Source: Limimaricola cinnabarinus
GTDB taxonomy: Bacteria; Pseudomonadota; Alphaproteobacteria; Rhodobacterales; Rhodobacteraceae
Direction of reading: 5' to 3'
Assembly (NCBI RefSeq): GCF_002723615.1
Contig: NZ_KZ304951.1
Span: forward strand, 1 to 64,000
DNA length: 64,000 nt
Positions 49,002 through 58,814 of this stretch are shown in pieces. The stretch's first letter is position 1; every line of letters begins with the position of its first letter. The notes below the pieces were generated by a model, which saw only the letters and a program-made list of their open reading frames with translations, was not told the DNA's origin and did not search any database. A program made the translations under genes and the position numbers.

Positions 49002-49028
49002 ATTTGCGTATTTGAAGAAAGATGAAGG
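49002..49028. repeat. Dispersed GCGTATTT...AAAGATGAA element, copy 4
   Basis: ATTTGCGTATTTGAAGAAAG and GATGAAG match the reverse complement of the right arm at 33389-33416 with few changes. Here it lies between two convergent genes (DUF4112 and the HD protein), with the other end of the unit touching the HD gene stop. Confidence 0.75.
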
Positions 49029-49031
49029 GGA

Positions 49032-49607
49032 TCAGCGCCCGGCGAACCAGGCGTTGATCCTGTCGGACAGGCCCGACCAGAGCGCCGGCGCGCCGCGCGA
49101 GACCTTGGTGCCGACGCGGGTTTCGAGCTGTTCGGGCGTGACGTTGTATTCGGGCCAAGTGCCGCCGCCCGAAGCGAGGTTCGACAAGACGGGCTGCACC
49201 CGGTCGATCGACTTGGCAAAGACCGCGTCGTCACTCTCGGCCGCCTCGAACTCCTCCCAGATCGCGCGCAGGCCGTCGCGCTGATCGGCGGGCAGCAGGC
49301 CGAAGATCCGGTCGGCGGCGGCCTGCTCGCGGGCCTCCTGCTCGGCCGGGTCGTGATCGCCATGGATCGGCGTGTCGCCCGCGTCGATCTCGACGAGGTC
49401 GTGCAGCAGGAGCATCGTCAGGACGCGGGAGACATCGACGGGGCGCGCGGCGTGCTCGGCCAGCACCAGCGCATGCAGCATGACGTGCCAGCTGTGCTCG
49501 GCCGAGTTCTCGCGGCGCGAGGCGTCGTGCAGCGTCGTGGCGCGCAGCACGGATTTGAGGCGGTCGGCCTCGGTGAGGAAGGCAAGCTGCGCGTCGAGCC
49601 GGCTCAC
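49032..49607 (-). CDS. HD-domain phosphohydrolase (YfbR-like)
   Basis: A 191-residue metal-dependent hydrolase: RATTLHDASRRENSAEHSWHVMLHALVLAEHA, then MLLLHDLVEIDAGDTP with the HD pair, and later FAKSIDRVQPVLSNL. The arrangement matches the HD_3/YfbR group, which dephosphorylates deoxynucleoside 5'-monophosphates. A conserved Trp-rich tail (NAWFAGR) ends the protein. Its ATG overlaps the stop of the small gene upstream, forming one unit with the next two genes. Confidence 0.87.
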   Translation of the reverse strand: MSRLDAQLAFLTEADRLKSVLRATTLHDASRRENSAEHSWHVMLHALVLAEHAARPVDVSRVLTMLLLHDLVEIDAGDTPIHGDHDPAEQEAREQAAADRIFGLLPADQRDGLRAIWEEFEAAESDDAVFAKSIDRVQPVLSNLASGGGTWPEYNVTPEQLETRVGTKVSRGAPALWSGLSDRINAWFAGR

Positions 49608-49825
49608 GCGGCGGGGCCCTGCCTGAGCCGTTCTTCGAGCAGGCGGCGCGCGCGCTGCTCGGCGAGCCGGACGCGCACCGCGGTCAGGAACGCCTCCTGC
49701 GTCGTGGTCGAGGAAGCGCCGAGCGCCTCCGACACCTCGGAAATCACCCCCTCGTCGCCGAGCCTTTCGGCGGCGGCGATGGCGTCGCGCGCCAGCGCGT
49801 CGGCGAGATCCTCGGTGATGCCCAT
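49604..49825 (-). CDS. Small conserved-type protein of unknown function
   Basis: A 73-residue, probably all-helical protein, MGITEDLADALARDAIAAAE, then SEVSEALGASSTTTQEAFLTAVRVRLAEQRARRLLEERL. Charged heptads in the second half suggest a helix pair or coiled coil. No family is recognised with confidence. Its start overlaps the alpha/beta hydrolase stop (TGATG) and its stop overlaps the HD gene start (ATGA), so it is clearly part of a tightly coupled three-gene operon. Confidence 0.75.
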   Translation of the reverse strand: MGITEDLADALARDAIAAAERLGDEGVISEVSEALGASSTTTQEAFLTAVRVRLAEQRARRLLEERLRQGPAA

Positions 49826-50478
49826 CAGCGGGTGTTCTCGGTCAGCCGGCGGCCGACATAGCCCTTCACCGAGCCGACCAGCGTGTCCATGTGCGGGTCC
49901 TCGAAGAAATGCCCCGCGCCATCGACCACCTCGTGGGTGATGGTGATGCCCTTCTGCTCGTGCAGCTTGTTGACGAGGCCCACCGTGTCGGCGGGCGGCG
50001 CCACGCGGTCGGCCGAGCCGTTGATGATCAGGCCAGAGGAAGGGCAGGGCGCGAGGAAGGAGAAGTCGTACATGTTGGCCAGCGGCGCGACCGAGACGAA
50101 GCCGGTGATCTCGGGGCGGCGCATCAGAAGCTGCATGCCGATCCACGCGCCGAAGGAGAAGCCCGCGACCCAGCAATGCTTGGCGTTGTTGTTCATCGAC
50201 TGCAGGTAGTCGAGCGCCGAGGCGGCATCGCTGAGCTCGCCCACGCCCTGGTCGTATTCGCCCTGGCTGCGGCCGACGCCCCGGAAGTTGAAGCGCAGCA
50301 CCGTGAAGCCCATCTCGTAGAAGGCGTAATGCAGGTTGTAGACGACCCGGTTGTTCATCGTGCCGCCGAACTGCGGATGCGGATGCAGCACGATGGCGAT
50401 CGGCGCATCGCGGTCCTTTTGCGGGTGATAGCGGCCTTCGAGCCGGCCTTCGGGACCGGGGAAGATGACTTCGGGCAT
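49825..50478 (-). CDS. Alpha/beta hydrolase (dienelactone-hydrolase-like)
   Basis: A 217-residue hydrolase: PEVIFPGPEGRLEGRYHP, the oxyanion loop VLHPHPQFGGTMNN, NFRGVGRSQGEYDQG, the nucleophile Ser in VAGFSFGAWIGMQ, INGSADRVAPPADT with the Asp, and the late His in DGAGHFFEDPHMDTL. The class is often annotated as CocE/NonD-like; the substrate is unknown. AAGGGA precedes ATG 50478. Its 5' end faces iscR, so the 180 bp between hold promoters in both directions. Confidence 0.9.
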   Translation of the reverse strand: MPEVIFPGPEGRLEGRYHPQKDRDAPIAIVLHPHPQFGGTMNNRVVYNLHYAFYEMGFTVLRFNFRGVGRSQGEYDQGVGELSDAASALDYLQSMNNNAKHCWVAGFSFGAWIGMQLLMRRPEITGFVSVAPLANMYDFSFLAPCPSSGLIINGSADRVAPPADTVGLVNKLHEQKGITITHEVVDGAGHFFEDPHMDTLVGSVKGYVGRRLTENTR

Positions 50479-50515
50479 GGACGTCCCTTGCGGCTGCGGC
50501 GCGTGAGACAGTTTC

Positions 50516-50544
50516 TTGACAGAAATGCTCCAGCACCTTAGAAC
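50516..50544 (+). promoter_or_regulatory. Promoter of the iscR-suf operon
   Basis: A perfect TTGACA and TAGAAC are spaced by exactly 17 nt, 115 bp before the iscR ATG. This is the best sigma-70 promoter seen in the window, and an operator-like palindrome covers its -10. Confidence 0.8.
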
Positions 50545-50552
50545 GGTTCTAA
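50538..50552. promoter_or_regulatory. Irr-box-like palindrome over the suf -10
   Basis: TTAGAACGGTTCTAA is a perfect 15-bp palindrome (7-bp arms, one central base). Its TTAGAA-N3-TTCTAA core resembles the iron-control element bound by the heme-responsive regulator Irr in alphaproteobacteria. It contains the entire -10 hexamer, so a bound protein would block transcription. Confidence 0.7.
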
Positions 50553-50658
50553 CTCCGAGGGCCAAGGCATCGGAGCGGCTGCAGGGGAATTAACCAGACC
50601 CCCTCGCGGCGTCAATGAGAATGGCCCCTTGCCGGGCTTCGAGCGGGGTGCATGAGCG

Positions 50659-51117
50659 ATGAAGCTGTCGACCAAGGGGCGTTATGCCATGGTGGCGCTG
50701 GCCGATCTGGCGCTGCAGCCGCAGGGGTCCTTGGTGACGCTGGGCGAAATCTCCAAGCGCCAGGACGTCTCCTTGCCCTATCTCGAACAGCTCTTCGTCA
50801 AGCTGCGGCGCGAGGGGCTCGTGGAGAGCGTGCGCGGTCCGGGCGGCGGCTACCGCCTCGCGCGGCCCGCCGCAGAGATCCGCGTGGCCGAGATCCTCGG
50901 TGCCGTGGATGAGACGGTGAGCGCCATGCACAAGGGCGCGGGCGTCTCGGGCGGGGCCTCGGGCAGCCGTGCGCAATCGCTGACCAACCGGCTGTGGGAG
51001 GGGCTTTCGGCGCATGTCTACGTCTTCCTGCATCAGACGCGGCTGTCGGACGTGATCGGCAACAGCCTGGTGCCGTGCCCCGCCGTGCCGAACCTGTTCC
51101 AGGTGGTGGACGAATGA
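50659..51117 (+). CDS. iscR: Rrf2-family iron-sulfur regulator IscR
   Basis: Sensor of Fe-S status at the head of the suf operon. The 152 residues start MKLSTKGRYAMVALADLALQ, with winged-helix recognition segment VSLPYLEQLFVKLRREGLVESVRGPGGGYRLARP. E. coli IscR holds its cluster with three Cys; here only Cys140 (LVPCPAVPN) is present, as reported for the Rhodobacter sphaeroides protein, which represses iron-sulfur genes with an unusual ligand set. Its stop overlaps the desulfurase start (ATGA). Confidence 0.93.
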   Translation: MKLSTKGRYAMVALADLALQPQGSLVTLGEISKRQDVSLPYLEQLFVKLRREGLVESVRGPGGGYRLARPAAEIRVAEILGAVDETVSAMHKGAGVSGGASGSRAQSLTNRLWEGLSAHVYVFLHQTRLSDVIGNSLVPCPAVPNLFQVVDE

Positions 51118-52157
51118 GCCGGATCTATCTCGACCACAACGCCACGGCACCGCTGCGGGCGCAGGCGCGCGAGGCGATGATCGCGGCGATGGAGGTGACG
51201 GGCAACCCGTCCTCGGTCCATGCCGAAGGCCGCGCCGCCAAGGCCATCATCGAACGCGCCCGCGCCGATATTGCCGAAGCCGCGGGCGCCGCGAGCGCCG
51301 ATATCGTCTTCGTATCGGGCGCGACCGAGGCTTCGGCGCTGGCGCTCGAAGGCCGCGGGCTCGACGGGGCGGCGATCGAACATGATGCCGTCGCGGCATG
51401 GGTGTCGGACGCGCTGCCGGTCGATGCCGAGGGGCGTGTGACCGTGGCCGATCCGGGCCGGTCGGTGCTGCAATTGGCCAATTCCGAGACCGGGGTGATC
51501 CAGGATCTGCCCTCGGGGCTGGCCTGCTCGGACATCACCCAGGGCTTCGGACGGGTCCCCTTCGCCTTCGACTGGTCGGGGCTCGACATGGCGATCCTCT
51601 CGGCCCACAAGTTCGGCGGGCCCAAAGGCGTGGGCGCTCTGATCCTCAGGCGCGGCACCGATCTCGCCGCCCGGATCAGGGGCGGCGGACAGGAGATGGG
51701 CCGCCGCGCGGGCACCGAGAACGTGATCGGCATCGCCGGGATGGCGGCGGCGGCCAGGGCCGCGCAGCGCGATCTCGAAGACGGGGTCTGGGACAGGGTG
51801 GAAACTCTGCGCGACATGATGGAGAGGGCGGTGGAATCCGCGGCCTCAGATCTTATCTTTGCGGGCAGGGGGGCGGCACGGCTGCCCAATACGAGCTGCT
51901 TCGCGGCGCGAGGCTGGAAGGGCGAGACGCAGGTGATGGCGATGGATCTCGCCGGCATCGCGATCTCGGCCGGTTCGGCCTGTTCGAGCGGCAAGGTGCG
52001 CGCCAGCCGCGTGCTGACCGCCATGGGATACGACAGCGATGTGGCGCAATCCGCGATCCGCGTCTCGCTGGGAGTGGAAACGACCGAGGACCAGGTGCTG
52101 CGTTTCGCACAAGCCTGGGGCTCGGCCTACAGGAAAATGCGCGCCCGCGCGGCGTGA
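51114..52157 (+). CDS. Cysteine desulfurase (IscS/NifS type)
   Basis: PLP enzyme that moves sulfur from cysteine to a persulfide. The 347 residues begin with the NifS mark [22 protein letters not shown] Lys166 is in [10 protein letters not shown] and the catalytic Cys290 in [16 protein letters not shown], on a long loop typical of group I desulfurases. It is shorter than IscS (~400) and has a truncated middle (residues 80-115), a common form in Rhodobacterales suf operons. It lies between iscR and sufB; a second, different desulfurase (sufS) ends the operon. Confidence 0.9.
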   Translation: MSRIYLDHNATAPLRAQAREAMIAAMEVTGNPSSVHAEGRAAKAIIERARADIAEAAGAASADIVFVSGATEASALALEGRGLDGAAIEHDAVAAWVSDALPVDAEGRVTVADPGRSVLQLANSETGVIQDLPSGLACSDITQGFGRVPFAFDWSGLDMAILSAHKFGGPKGVGALILRRGTDLAARIRGGGQEMGRRAGTENVIGIAGMAAAARAAQRDLEDGVWDRVETLRDMMERAVESAASDLIFAGRGAARLPNTSCFAARGWKGETQVMAMDLAGIAISAGSACSSGKVRASRVLTAMGYDSDVAQSAIRVSLGVETTEDQVLRFAQAWGSAYRKMRARAA

Positions 52158-52176
52158 GTGGAAAAAGGAGACCGTC

Positions 52177-53715
52177 ATGGCGATCCTCGAACAGGACATG
52201 ACCAAGGAAGCCAAGGAAGGCGTCGATCAGGAGACCGTCGATGCCGTGGCGAAGCTGTCGGGCGCCTACAAGCACGGCTGGAACACCGAGATCGAGATGG
52301 ATTACGCCCCCAAGGGCGTGAACCCCGACATCGTCAAGCTGATCTCGGAGAAGAACGAAGAGCCCGAGTGGATGACCGAATGGCGTCTGCAGGCCTTCGC
52401 GCGCTGGGAAAAGCTCGACGAGCCGAGCTGGGCGATGGTGAATTACGAGAAGATCGACTTCCAGGACATCTACTACTATGCCCGTCCCAAGAGCATGGAA
52501 GTGAAGCCCAAATCTCTCGATGAGGTCGATCCCAAGCTTCTGGAAACCTACAAGAAGCTCGGCATCCCGCTGAAGGAGCAGATGATCCTCGCCGGTGTCG
52601 AGGGCGCGGAGAACGCCGCCCCCGCCGATGGCGAGCGCAAGGTCGCCGTCGACGCGGTGTTCGACAGCGTTTCCGTGGGCACGACCTTTCAGGAAGAGCT
52701 GAAGAAGGCGGGCGTGATCTTCTGCTCGATCTCCGAGGCGATCCGCGAGCATCCCGAGCTGGTCAAGAAGTATCTCGGCACCGTGGTGCCGCAATCCGAC
52801 AACTTCTACGCTACGCTGAACTCGGCCGTCTTCTCGGATGGCTCCTTCGTCTACGTGCCGCCGGGCGTGCGCTGCCCGATGGAACTCAGCACCTATTTCC
52901 GCATCAACGCCGAGAACACCGGCCAGTTCGAGCGGACGCTGATCATCGCCGACAAGGGCTCCTATGTGAGCTATCTCGAAGGCTGCACCGCCCCCAAGCG
53001 CGACACCGCGCAGCTGCATGCGGCCGTGGTCGAGATCGTCGTCGAGGAAGACGCCGAGGTGAAGTATTCCACGGTGCAGAACTGGTATCCGGGCGACGAG
53101 GACGGGAAGGGCGGCATCTACAACTTCGTCACCAAGCGCGCCGATTGCCGCGGCGACCGGGCCAAGGTGATGTGGACGCAAGTGGAAACCGGCTCCGCGG
53201 TAACGTGGAAGTATCCCTCCTGCATCCTGCGGGGCGATGACAGCCAGGGCGAGTTCTACTCCATCGCCATCGCCAACAACCACCAGCAGGCCGACACCGG
53301 CACCAAGATGGTCCATCTGGGCAAGCGCACCAAGTCGCGCATCGTCTCCAAGGGCATCTCGGCGGGGCAGGCGCAGAACACCTATCGCGGTCTCGTCTCG
53401 ATGCACCCCAAGGCCAAGGAAAGCCGCAACTACACCCAGTGCGACAGCCTTCTGATCGGCGACAAATGCGGGGCGCACACCGTCCCCTATATCGAGGTCA
53501 AGAACAACTCGTCCCGCGTCGAGCACGAGGCGACCACCTCGAAGGTCGATGACGAGCAGCTCTTCTACTGCCGCCAGCGCGGCATGGACGAGGAAGAGGC
53601 GGTGGCCCTCGTGGTCAACGGCTTCTGCAAGGAGGTGCTGCAGGCGCTGCCGATGGAGTTCGCCATGGAAGCGCAAAGCCTCGTCGCGATCTCGCTCGAA
53701 GGCTCGGTCGGCTGA
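52177..53715 (+). CDS. sufB: Fe-S cluster scaffold subunit SufB
   Basis: Core of the SufBCD scaffold on which clusters are built. The 512 residues show the usual SufB sequence: [21 protein letters not shown], then [78 protein letters not shown], and the C-terminal beta-helix ending in [20 protein letters not shown]. Several conserved Cys are present, including the CTAP Cys that passes sulfur. AAGGAG precedes ATG 52177. Its stop overlaps the next start (TGATG). Confidence 0.97.
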   Translation: MAILEQDMTKEAKEGVDQETVDAVAKLSGAYKHGWNTEIEMDYAPKGVNPDIVKLISEKNEEPEWMTEWRLQAFARWEKLDEPSWAMVNYEKIDFQDIYYYARPKSMEVKPKSLDEVDPKLLETYKKLGIPLKEQMILAGVEGAENAAPADGERKVAVDAVFDSVSVGTTFQEELKKAGVIFCSISEAIREHPELVKKYLGTVVPQSDNFYATLNSAVFSDGSFVYVPPGVRCPMELSTYFRINAENTGQFERTLIIADKGSYVSYLEGCTAPKRDTAQLHAAVVEIVVEEDAEVKYSTVQNWYPGDEDGKGGIYNFVTKRADCRGDRAKVMWTQVETGSAVTWKYPSCILRGDDSQGEFYSIAIANNHQQADTGTKMVHLGKRTKSRIVSKGISAGQAQNTYRGLVSMHPKAKESRNYTQCDSLLIGDKCGAHTVPYIEVKNNSSRVEHEATTSKVDDEQLFYCRQRGMDEEEAVALVVNGFCKEVLQALPMEFAMEAQSLVAISLEGSVG

Positions 53716-54308
53716 TGGATCAGGTCGCGCCCCCGGATTTCGCCTTTCCCGAGGCGGAGGCCGCCGCGCTCGGCGCGGCCTATGAGGGTGCGACCACGAT
53801 CTTGGAGTACGGCTCCGGCGGATCGACCGCGATGGCGGCGCTGCTGCCGGGCCGGACCGTCTTTGCCGTCGAGAGCGACCGCGCCTTCATCGCGCGGCTG
53901 CGCCGCTGGTTCGAAGCCTGCCCGCCCGAGGCCACGGTGCATCTGCACCACGGCGATATCGGCCCCACGGGCAAGTGGGGCCAGCCGGCGGACGAGGCGG
54001 CGACATGGCGGCGGTTTCACCGCTACCCAACATCCGTCTGGGACCGGGACGATTTCGTCCACCCCGACGTGGTGCTGGTCGATGGCCGGTTTCGCGCGGC
54101 CTGTTTTCTGACCACGCTGTTCCGGATCACCCGTCCGGTGCGGCTGTTCTTCGACGATTATGCCGGGCGGCCGATCTATCACGAGGTCGAACGCTACGGC
54201 GCTCCGGTGGCGATGCATGGCCGCATGGCCGAATTCGCCCTCGACCCAACACCGATCCCGTCAGCCGATCTGACGTGGATTCTAGAGACATTCACCCGCA
54301 GGAAGTGA
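53715..54308 (+). CDS. Methyltransferase-like protein nested in the suf operon
   Basis: A 197-residue protein with a class I methyltransferase-like Rossmann start: LEYGSGGST at 30-38 as motif I, AVESD at 51-55 as the acidic end of beta2, and DVVLVDGRFRAACFLTTLFRITRP as the later strand-helix pair. The fold is close to FkbM or spermidine-synthase-type enzymes; activity is unproven. The TGATG overlap with sufB and the 17-bp gap to sufC show it is translated with the suf genes. Its role in cluster assembly is unknown. Confidence 0.72.
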   Translation: MDQVAPPDFAFPEAEAAALGAAYEGATTILEYGSGGSTAMAALLPGRTVFAVESDRAFIARLRRWFEACPPEATVHLHHGDIGPTGKWGQPADEAATWRRFHRYPTSVWDRDDFVHPDVVLVDGRFRAACFLTTLFRITRPVRLFFDDYAGRPIYHEVERYGAPVAMHGRMAEFALDPTPIPSADLTWILETFTRRK

Positions 54309-54325
54309 TGCGGAAGGAGAAATAG

Positions 54326-55080
<755 letters not shown>

Positions 55081-55081
<1 letters not shown>

Positions 55082-56364
55082 TGGCGCTTGCACAAGCGAA
55101 ATCCGACGCCACCGAGGCGCGTCTTTCGGGGCTCACCATCCCCGAAGGCGGCGCGGCTTGGGCGCGCGAGGCGCGGCATGACGCGCTCAACCGGCTGCAG
55201 GGCATGGGCCTGCCATATCGGCGCGACGAATACTGGCGCTTCACCAACCCCGCCGAGTTCCTGACCCAAGAGACCCCGCGCGCCGAGATCGCGCTCGACG
55301 CGCCGGGCTTCGAGGGGACCGAAGTGCTGCGCGTCGTCTTCACCGACGGCGTGTTCGATGCCGAGGCTTCCGACGCGCTCGAACAGGACGGGCTGGAGAT
55401 CGAGCGTTTCTCCGAGGCCGTGACCAAGGACATCCATTGGGTCAAGGGCTTGCTGGGCGTTCTTGAGACGGCGGGGCAGAACCGCGTCGACCGTCCGCTG
55501 GCGATCTTCAACACCGCCTTCGCCGAGGACGGTCTCGTGCTGCGCGCGACGGGCAAGGTCGGCAAGCCGGTGCATGTCGAGTATCGCCGCTCGAACGAAA
55601 CCGCCGAAGCGGTGCTGCGCCACATGGTGCGGGTCGAGGACGGGGCCGAGCTGACGCTGCTCGAAAGCGGTGTCGGCGCCTCGCGGCTCAACACCGGCAT
55701 GGAAGTGGACATCGCCGACAATGGCGCGTTCCACCACGTGCGCATGCAGGGCCGCGACCACGAGCGCCGCGCCGCCACCCATGTCTTCGCGCGGCTCGGG
55801 CAGGAAAGCACCTTCAAGAGCTTCACCCTGTCGCTCAACGGCATGATGACCCGCAACGAGGTGATCATCACGCTCAAGGGCGACGACGCGGTGGCGCATG
55901 TGGCGGGGGCCGCGCTTGGCGACGGGCGCGATTTCCACCATGACGACACGGTCTTCGTTACCCATGACGCGGTGAATTGCGAAAGCCGGCAGGTCTTCAA
56001 GAAGGTGCTCCGCAACGGCGCGACCGGCGTGTTCCAGGGCAAGATCCTGGTCGAGCCCGACGCGCAGAAGACCGATGGCTACCAGATCAGCCAGTCGCTG
56101 CTGCTGGACGAGGACGCCAATTTCCTCGCCAAGCCGGAGCTGGAGATCTATGCCGACGACGTGCAATGCTCGCACGGCTCGACCTCGGGCGCGATCGACG
56201 AGACGGCGCTGTTCTACCTCAAGTCGCGCGGCATCCCCGAGGACAAGGCGCAGGACCTGCTGGTGCTGGCCTTCGTCGCCGAGGCGCTGGCCGAGATCGA
56301 GGATGAAGAGCTGGCCGAGACGCTGCGCGAGCAGCTCGCGGGCTGGCTCGAGCGGCGCCGCTGA
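55081..56364 (+). CDS. sufD: Fe-S scaffold subunit SufD
   Basis: Partner of SufB in the SufBC2D scaffold, needed for iron entry. The 427-residue protein shares the right-handed beta-helix: YRRDEYWRFTNPAEFL near the start, LESGVGASRLNTGMEVDIADNGAFHHVRMQ, GDGRDFHHDDTVFVTHDAVNCESRQVFKKVLRNGATGVFQGKILVEPDAQKTDGYQ, and the conserved C-terminal ADDVQCSHGSTSGAIDETALFYLKSRGIP with the Cys and His at the SufB interface. A 1-bp gap leads to the next gene. Confidence 0.96.
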
Positions 56365-56365
56365 G

Positions 56366-56851
56366 ATGGCGGTGTCCTCGGACATCGTGAGGACCTGGCG
56401 CGGCCCGCGCCGGGTCGTGGCCGAGCTGGCACAGCAGGGCAGGCGCGAGGACCGGGCATTGATCTGGCTCTTCGCCGCCTGCGGCCTGATCTTCGTCGCG
56501 CAATGGCCGCGGCTGGTGCGCATCTCGCATGAGACGGGAGAAGACCTGACCCGTCTCATGACCTACGATCTTCTGGCCTGGATCTTCGTCTGGCCGCTCT
56601 TTTTCTACGCGCTTGCCGGGCTGAGCTGGCTGCTGCTCAGGCTGCTGCGCCGTGGCGTCACCGCCTTCGACGCGCGGCTCGCGCTGTTCTGGGCCTTGCT
56701 CGCCTCGACGCCCGCGGCGCTGCTCTACGGGCTGCAGGCCGGGCTCAACGGGCCGGGACCTGCCACGAACCTCGTCGGCGGCATCTGGATCGCGGCCTTC
56801 TTCCTCTTTTGGGCGCAGGGCCTGCGCGCCGTCGTCGCGCGCCGGAGCTGA
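56366..56851 (+). CDS. Membrane protein of unknown function in the suf operon
   Basis: A 161-residue protein with four hydrophobic segments (IWLFAACGLIFVAQW, LLAWIFVWPLFFYALAGLSWLLLRLL, LALFWALLASTPAALLYGLQAG, LVGGIWIAAFFLFWAQGLRAV) and a basic start (RGPRRVVAELAQQGRR). It resembles the Yip1-like protein next to it but is not clearly assignable. It begins 1 bp after sufD and ends 4 bp before the next gene, so it is fully embedded in the operon. Confidence 0.72.
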   Translation: MAVSSDIVRTWRGPRRVVAELAQQGRREDRALIWLFAACGLIFVAQWPRLVRISHETGEDLTRLMTYDLLAWIFVWPLFFYALAGLSWLLLRLLRRGVTAFDARLALFWALLASTPAALLYGLQAGLNGPGPATNLVGGIWIAAFFLFWAQGLRAVVARRS

Positions 56852-56855
56852 CCCC

Positions 56856-57449
56856 ATGTGGACCTATATCACCGATCTGTTGCGGCTCAGCCTGCGCGCG
56901 CCCGGCGACGCGGCGGCAAGGCTGCTCGTCACCTTTCCCGGCGCGGCCGCCACATGGCAGGCGCTGGCGCTCGTCACCTGCATCAGCGTCGTCCTGACGG
57001 CGCTCTTGCAAGGCGCGATGCCGATGGTCGCCGCGAGCCCCGACATGGGCTTCGGCCTCACGCCATTCGCCTATGCCGGGCTGCTCGGCGTCTCTCTCGT
57101 GCTGCTCGCGGGCGGCGTGACCGCCACGGGGCGGCTTTTGGGCGGAGAGGGGCGCTTCGCGCCCGCCCTGGCGCTCGTGGTCTGGCTCGAGGTGCTGGCG
57201 ATGGCGCTGCGACTGGTGCAGGGGGTGCTGATCCTCGTTCTGCCGCCGCTCGCCGGGCTGGTCGGTCTGGCCGGTCTGGTCTGGCTCTTCTGGTGCCTCG
57301 TCCGTTTCATCCAGACCCTGCACGGGTTTGGCGGGCCGGGCCGATCCATCGTCGTGCTCGTTCTCGCCTTCATCGCCATCGGGACCGGGCTCGCGCTCGT
57401 CCTGGCGCTCACCGGGCTGACCGTCCAGGGAGGATTTACCAATGTATGA
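56856..57449 (+). CDS. YIP1 family membrane protein
   Basis: A 197-residue protein with five hydrophobic segments, starting MWTYITDLLRLSLRAPGDAAARLL, a Yip1-type opening. The Gly-rich FAYAGLLGVSLVLLAGGVTATGRLLGGEGRFAPALALVVWLEVLAMALRL matches the bacterial YIP1 domain. In this position in Rhodobacteraceae it is often called a Yip1 protein; the molecular job is unknown. It overlaps the sufS start by 8 bp. Confidence 0.8.
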   Translation: MWTYITDLLRLSLRAPGDAAARLLVTFPGAAATWQALALVTCISVVLTALLQGAMPMVAASPDMGFGLTPFAYAGLLGVSLVLLAGGVTATGRLLGGEGRFAPALALVVWLEVLAMALRLVQGVLILVLPPLAGLVGLAGLVWLFWCLVRFIQTLHGFGGPGRSIVVLVLAFIAIGTGLALVLALTGLTVQGGFTNV

Positions 57450-58662
57450 CGTCGAAGAGATCCGGGCGCAGTTCCCGATCCTGTCGCGCAGGATCGGCAA
57501 GGCGCCGCTCGTCTATCTCGACAATGGCGCCTCGGCCCAGAAGCCGCAGGTGGTGATCGACGCGATCACCCGCGGCTATGCCGAGGAATATTCCAACGTC
57601 CATCGCGGGCTGCACACGCTCTCGACCATTTCGACCGAGCGCTACGAGGGCACGCGCGACGTGGTGCGCAAGTTCCTGAACGCGGCGAGCCAGGAAGAGA
57701 TCATCCTCAACACCGGCACCACCGAGGGCATCAACATGGTCGCTTACGGCTGGGCCATGCCGCGCATGGAGCCGGGCGACGAGATCGTGCTGTCGATCAT
57801 GGAGCACCACGCCAATATCGTGCCGTGGCACTTCCTGCGCGAACGCCAGGGCGTGGTGATCAAATGGGTCGATGTGGATGCCAATGGCGATCTCGATCCG
57901 CAGGCGGTGATCGACGCGATCGGGCCGAAGACCAAGCTCGTGGCCGTCACCCACATGTCGAACGTGCTGGGCACCGTGGTCGACGTGAAGGCGATCTGCG
58001 CGGGCGCGCGCGAGAAGGGCGTGCCGGTGCTCGTCGATGGCAGCCAGGCGGCGGTGCACCAGCCCGTGGATGTCGCCGATATCGGCTGCGATTTCTACGC
58101 GATCACCGGCCACAAGCTCTATGGCCCCTCGGGCGCGGGCGCGATCTATGTCCGGCGCGAGCGGATGGAGGAGATGCGTCCCTTCATGGGCGGCGGCGAC
58201 ATGATCGACCAGGTCACGCGCGAGGCCGTCACCTACAACGTCGCCCCGATGAAGTTCGAGGCGGGCACGCCGTCCATCGTCTCGACCATCGGCATGGGCG
58301 TGGCGCTAGATTGGATGATGGATCTCGGCATGGAGACCATCGCCGCCCATGAGCGCCGCCTGCGCGATCACGCGATCGAGCGGTTCAAGGGGCTGAACTG
58401 GCTCAACATCCAGGGCCAATCGGAAAGCAAGGGCGCGATCTTCTCGCTCACCCTCGAAGGCGGCGCCCATGCGCATGACATCTCCACCGTGCTCGACAAG
58501 AAGGGCATCGCGGTGCGCGCCGGCACCCATTGCGCCATGCCTTTGATGCAGCACATGGGCCTCGGCGCGACCTGCCGCGCCTCCTTCGGCCTCTACAACA
58601 CCGAAGAGGAGGTCGACCGTCTGGTCGAGGCGCTGGAGTTGTGCCACGAGCTTTTCGCCTGA
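57442..58662 (+). CDS. sufS: Cysteine desulfurase SufS
   Basis: Group II desulfurase feeding sulfur to SufBCD. The 406 residues show FPILSRRIGKAPLVYLDNGASAQKP, the long EHHANIVPWH, PLP Lys225 in ITGHKLYGPSGAGAIYVRRE and the catalytic Cys364 in RAGTHCAMPLMQHM on the short loop of SufS. Such enzymes usually need a SufE or SufU partner, which is not in the window. It ends the visible operon and is followed by a hairpin and tRNA-Arg; no sufA or sufT follows. Confidence 0.96.
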   Translation: MYDVEEIRAQFPILSRRIGKAPLVYLDNGASAQKPQVVIDAITRGYAEEYSNVHRGLHTLSTISTERYEGTRDVVRKFLNAASQEEIILNTGTTEGINMVAYGWAMPRMEPGDEIVLSIMEHHANIVPWHFLRERQGVVIKWVDVDANGDLDPQAVIDAIGPKTKLVAVTHMSNVLGTVVDVKAICAGAREKGVPVLVDGSQAAVHQPVDVADIGCDFYAITGHKLYGPSGAGAIYVRRERMEEMRPFMGGGDMIDQVTREAVTYNVAPMKFEAGTPSIVSTIGMGVALDWMMDLGMETIAAHERRLRDHAIERFKGLNWLNIQGQSESKGAIFSLTLEGGAHAHDISTVLDKKGIAVRAGTHCAMPLMQHMGLGATCRASFGLYNTEEEVDRLVEALELCHELFA

Positions 58663-58674
58663 GCCGAGATTGAC

Positions 58675-58716
58675 GCGGGGGCGGGCACGAAAAGCCGTTG
58701 CGCCCGCCCGCGCTTT
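58675..58716 (+). terminator. Hairpin at the end of the suf operon
   Basis: GCGGGGGCGGGC and GCCCGCCCGCGC can form a 12-bp stem with one mismatch around a 15-nt loop, followed by TTT. It lies 12 bp after the sufS stop and is a plausible, though T-poor, terminator. Confidence 0.6.
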
Positions 58717-58737
58717 CGCCTATCGAACGCCCCATAG

Positions 58738-58814
<77 letters not shown>

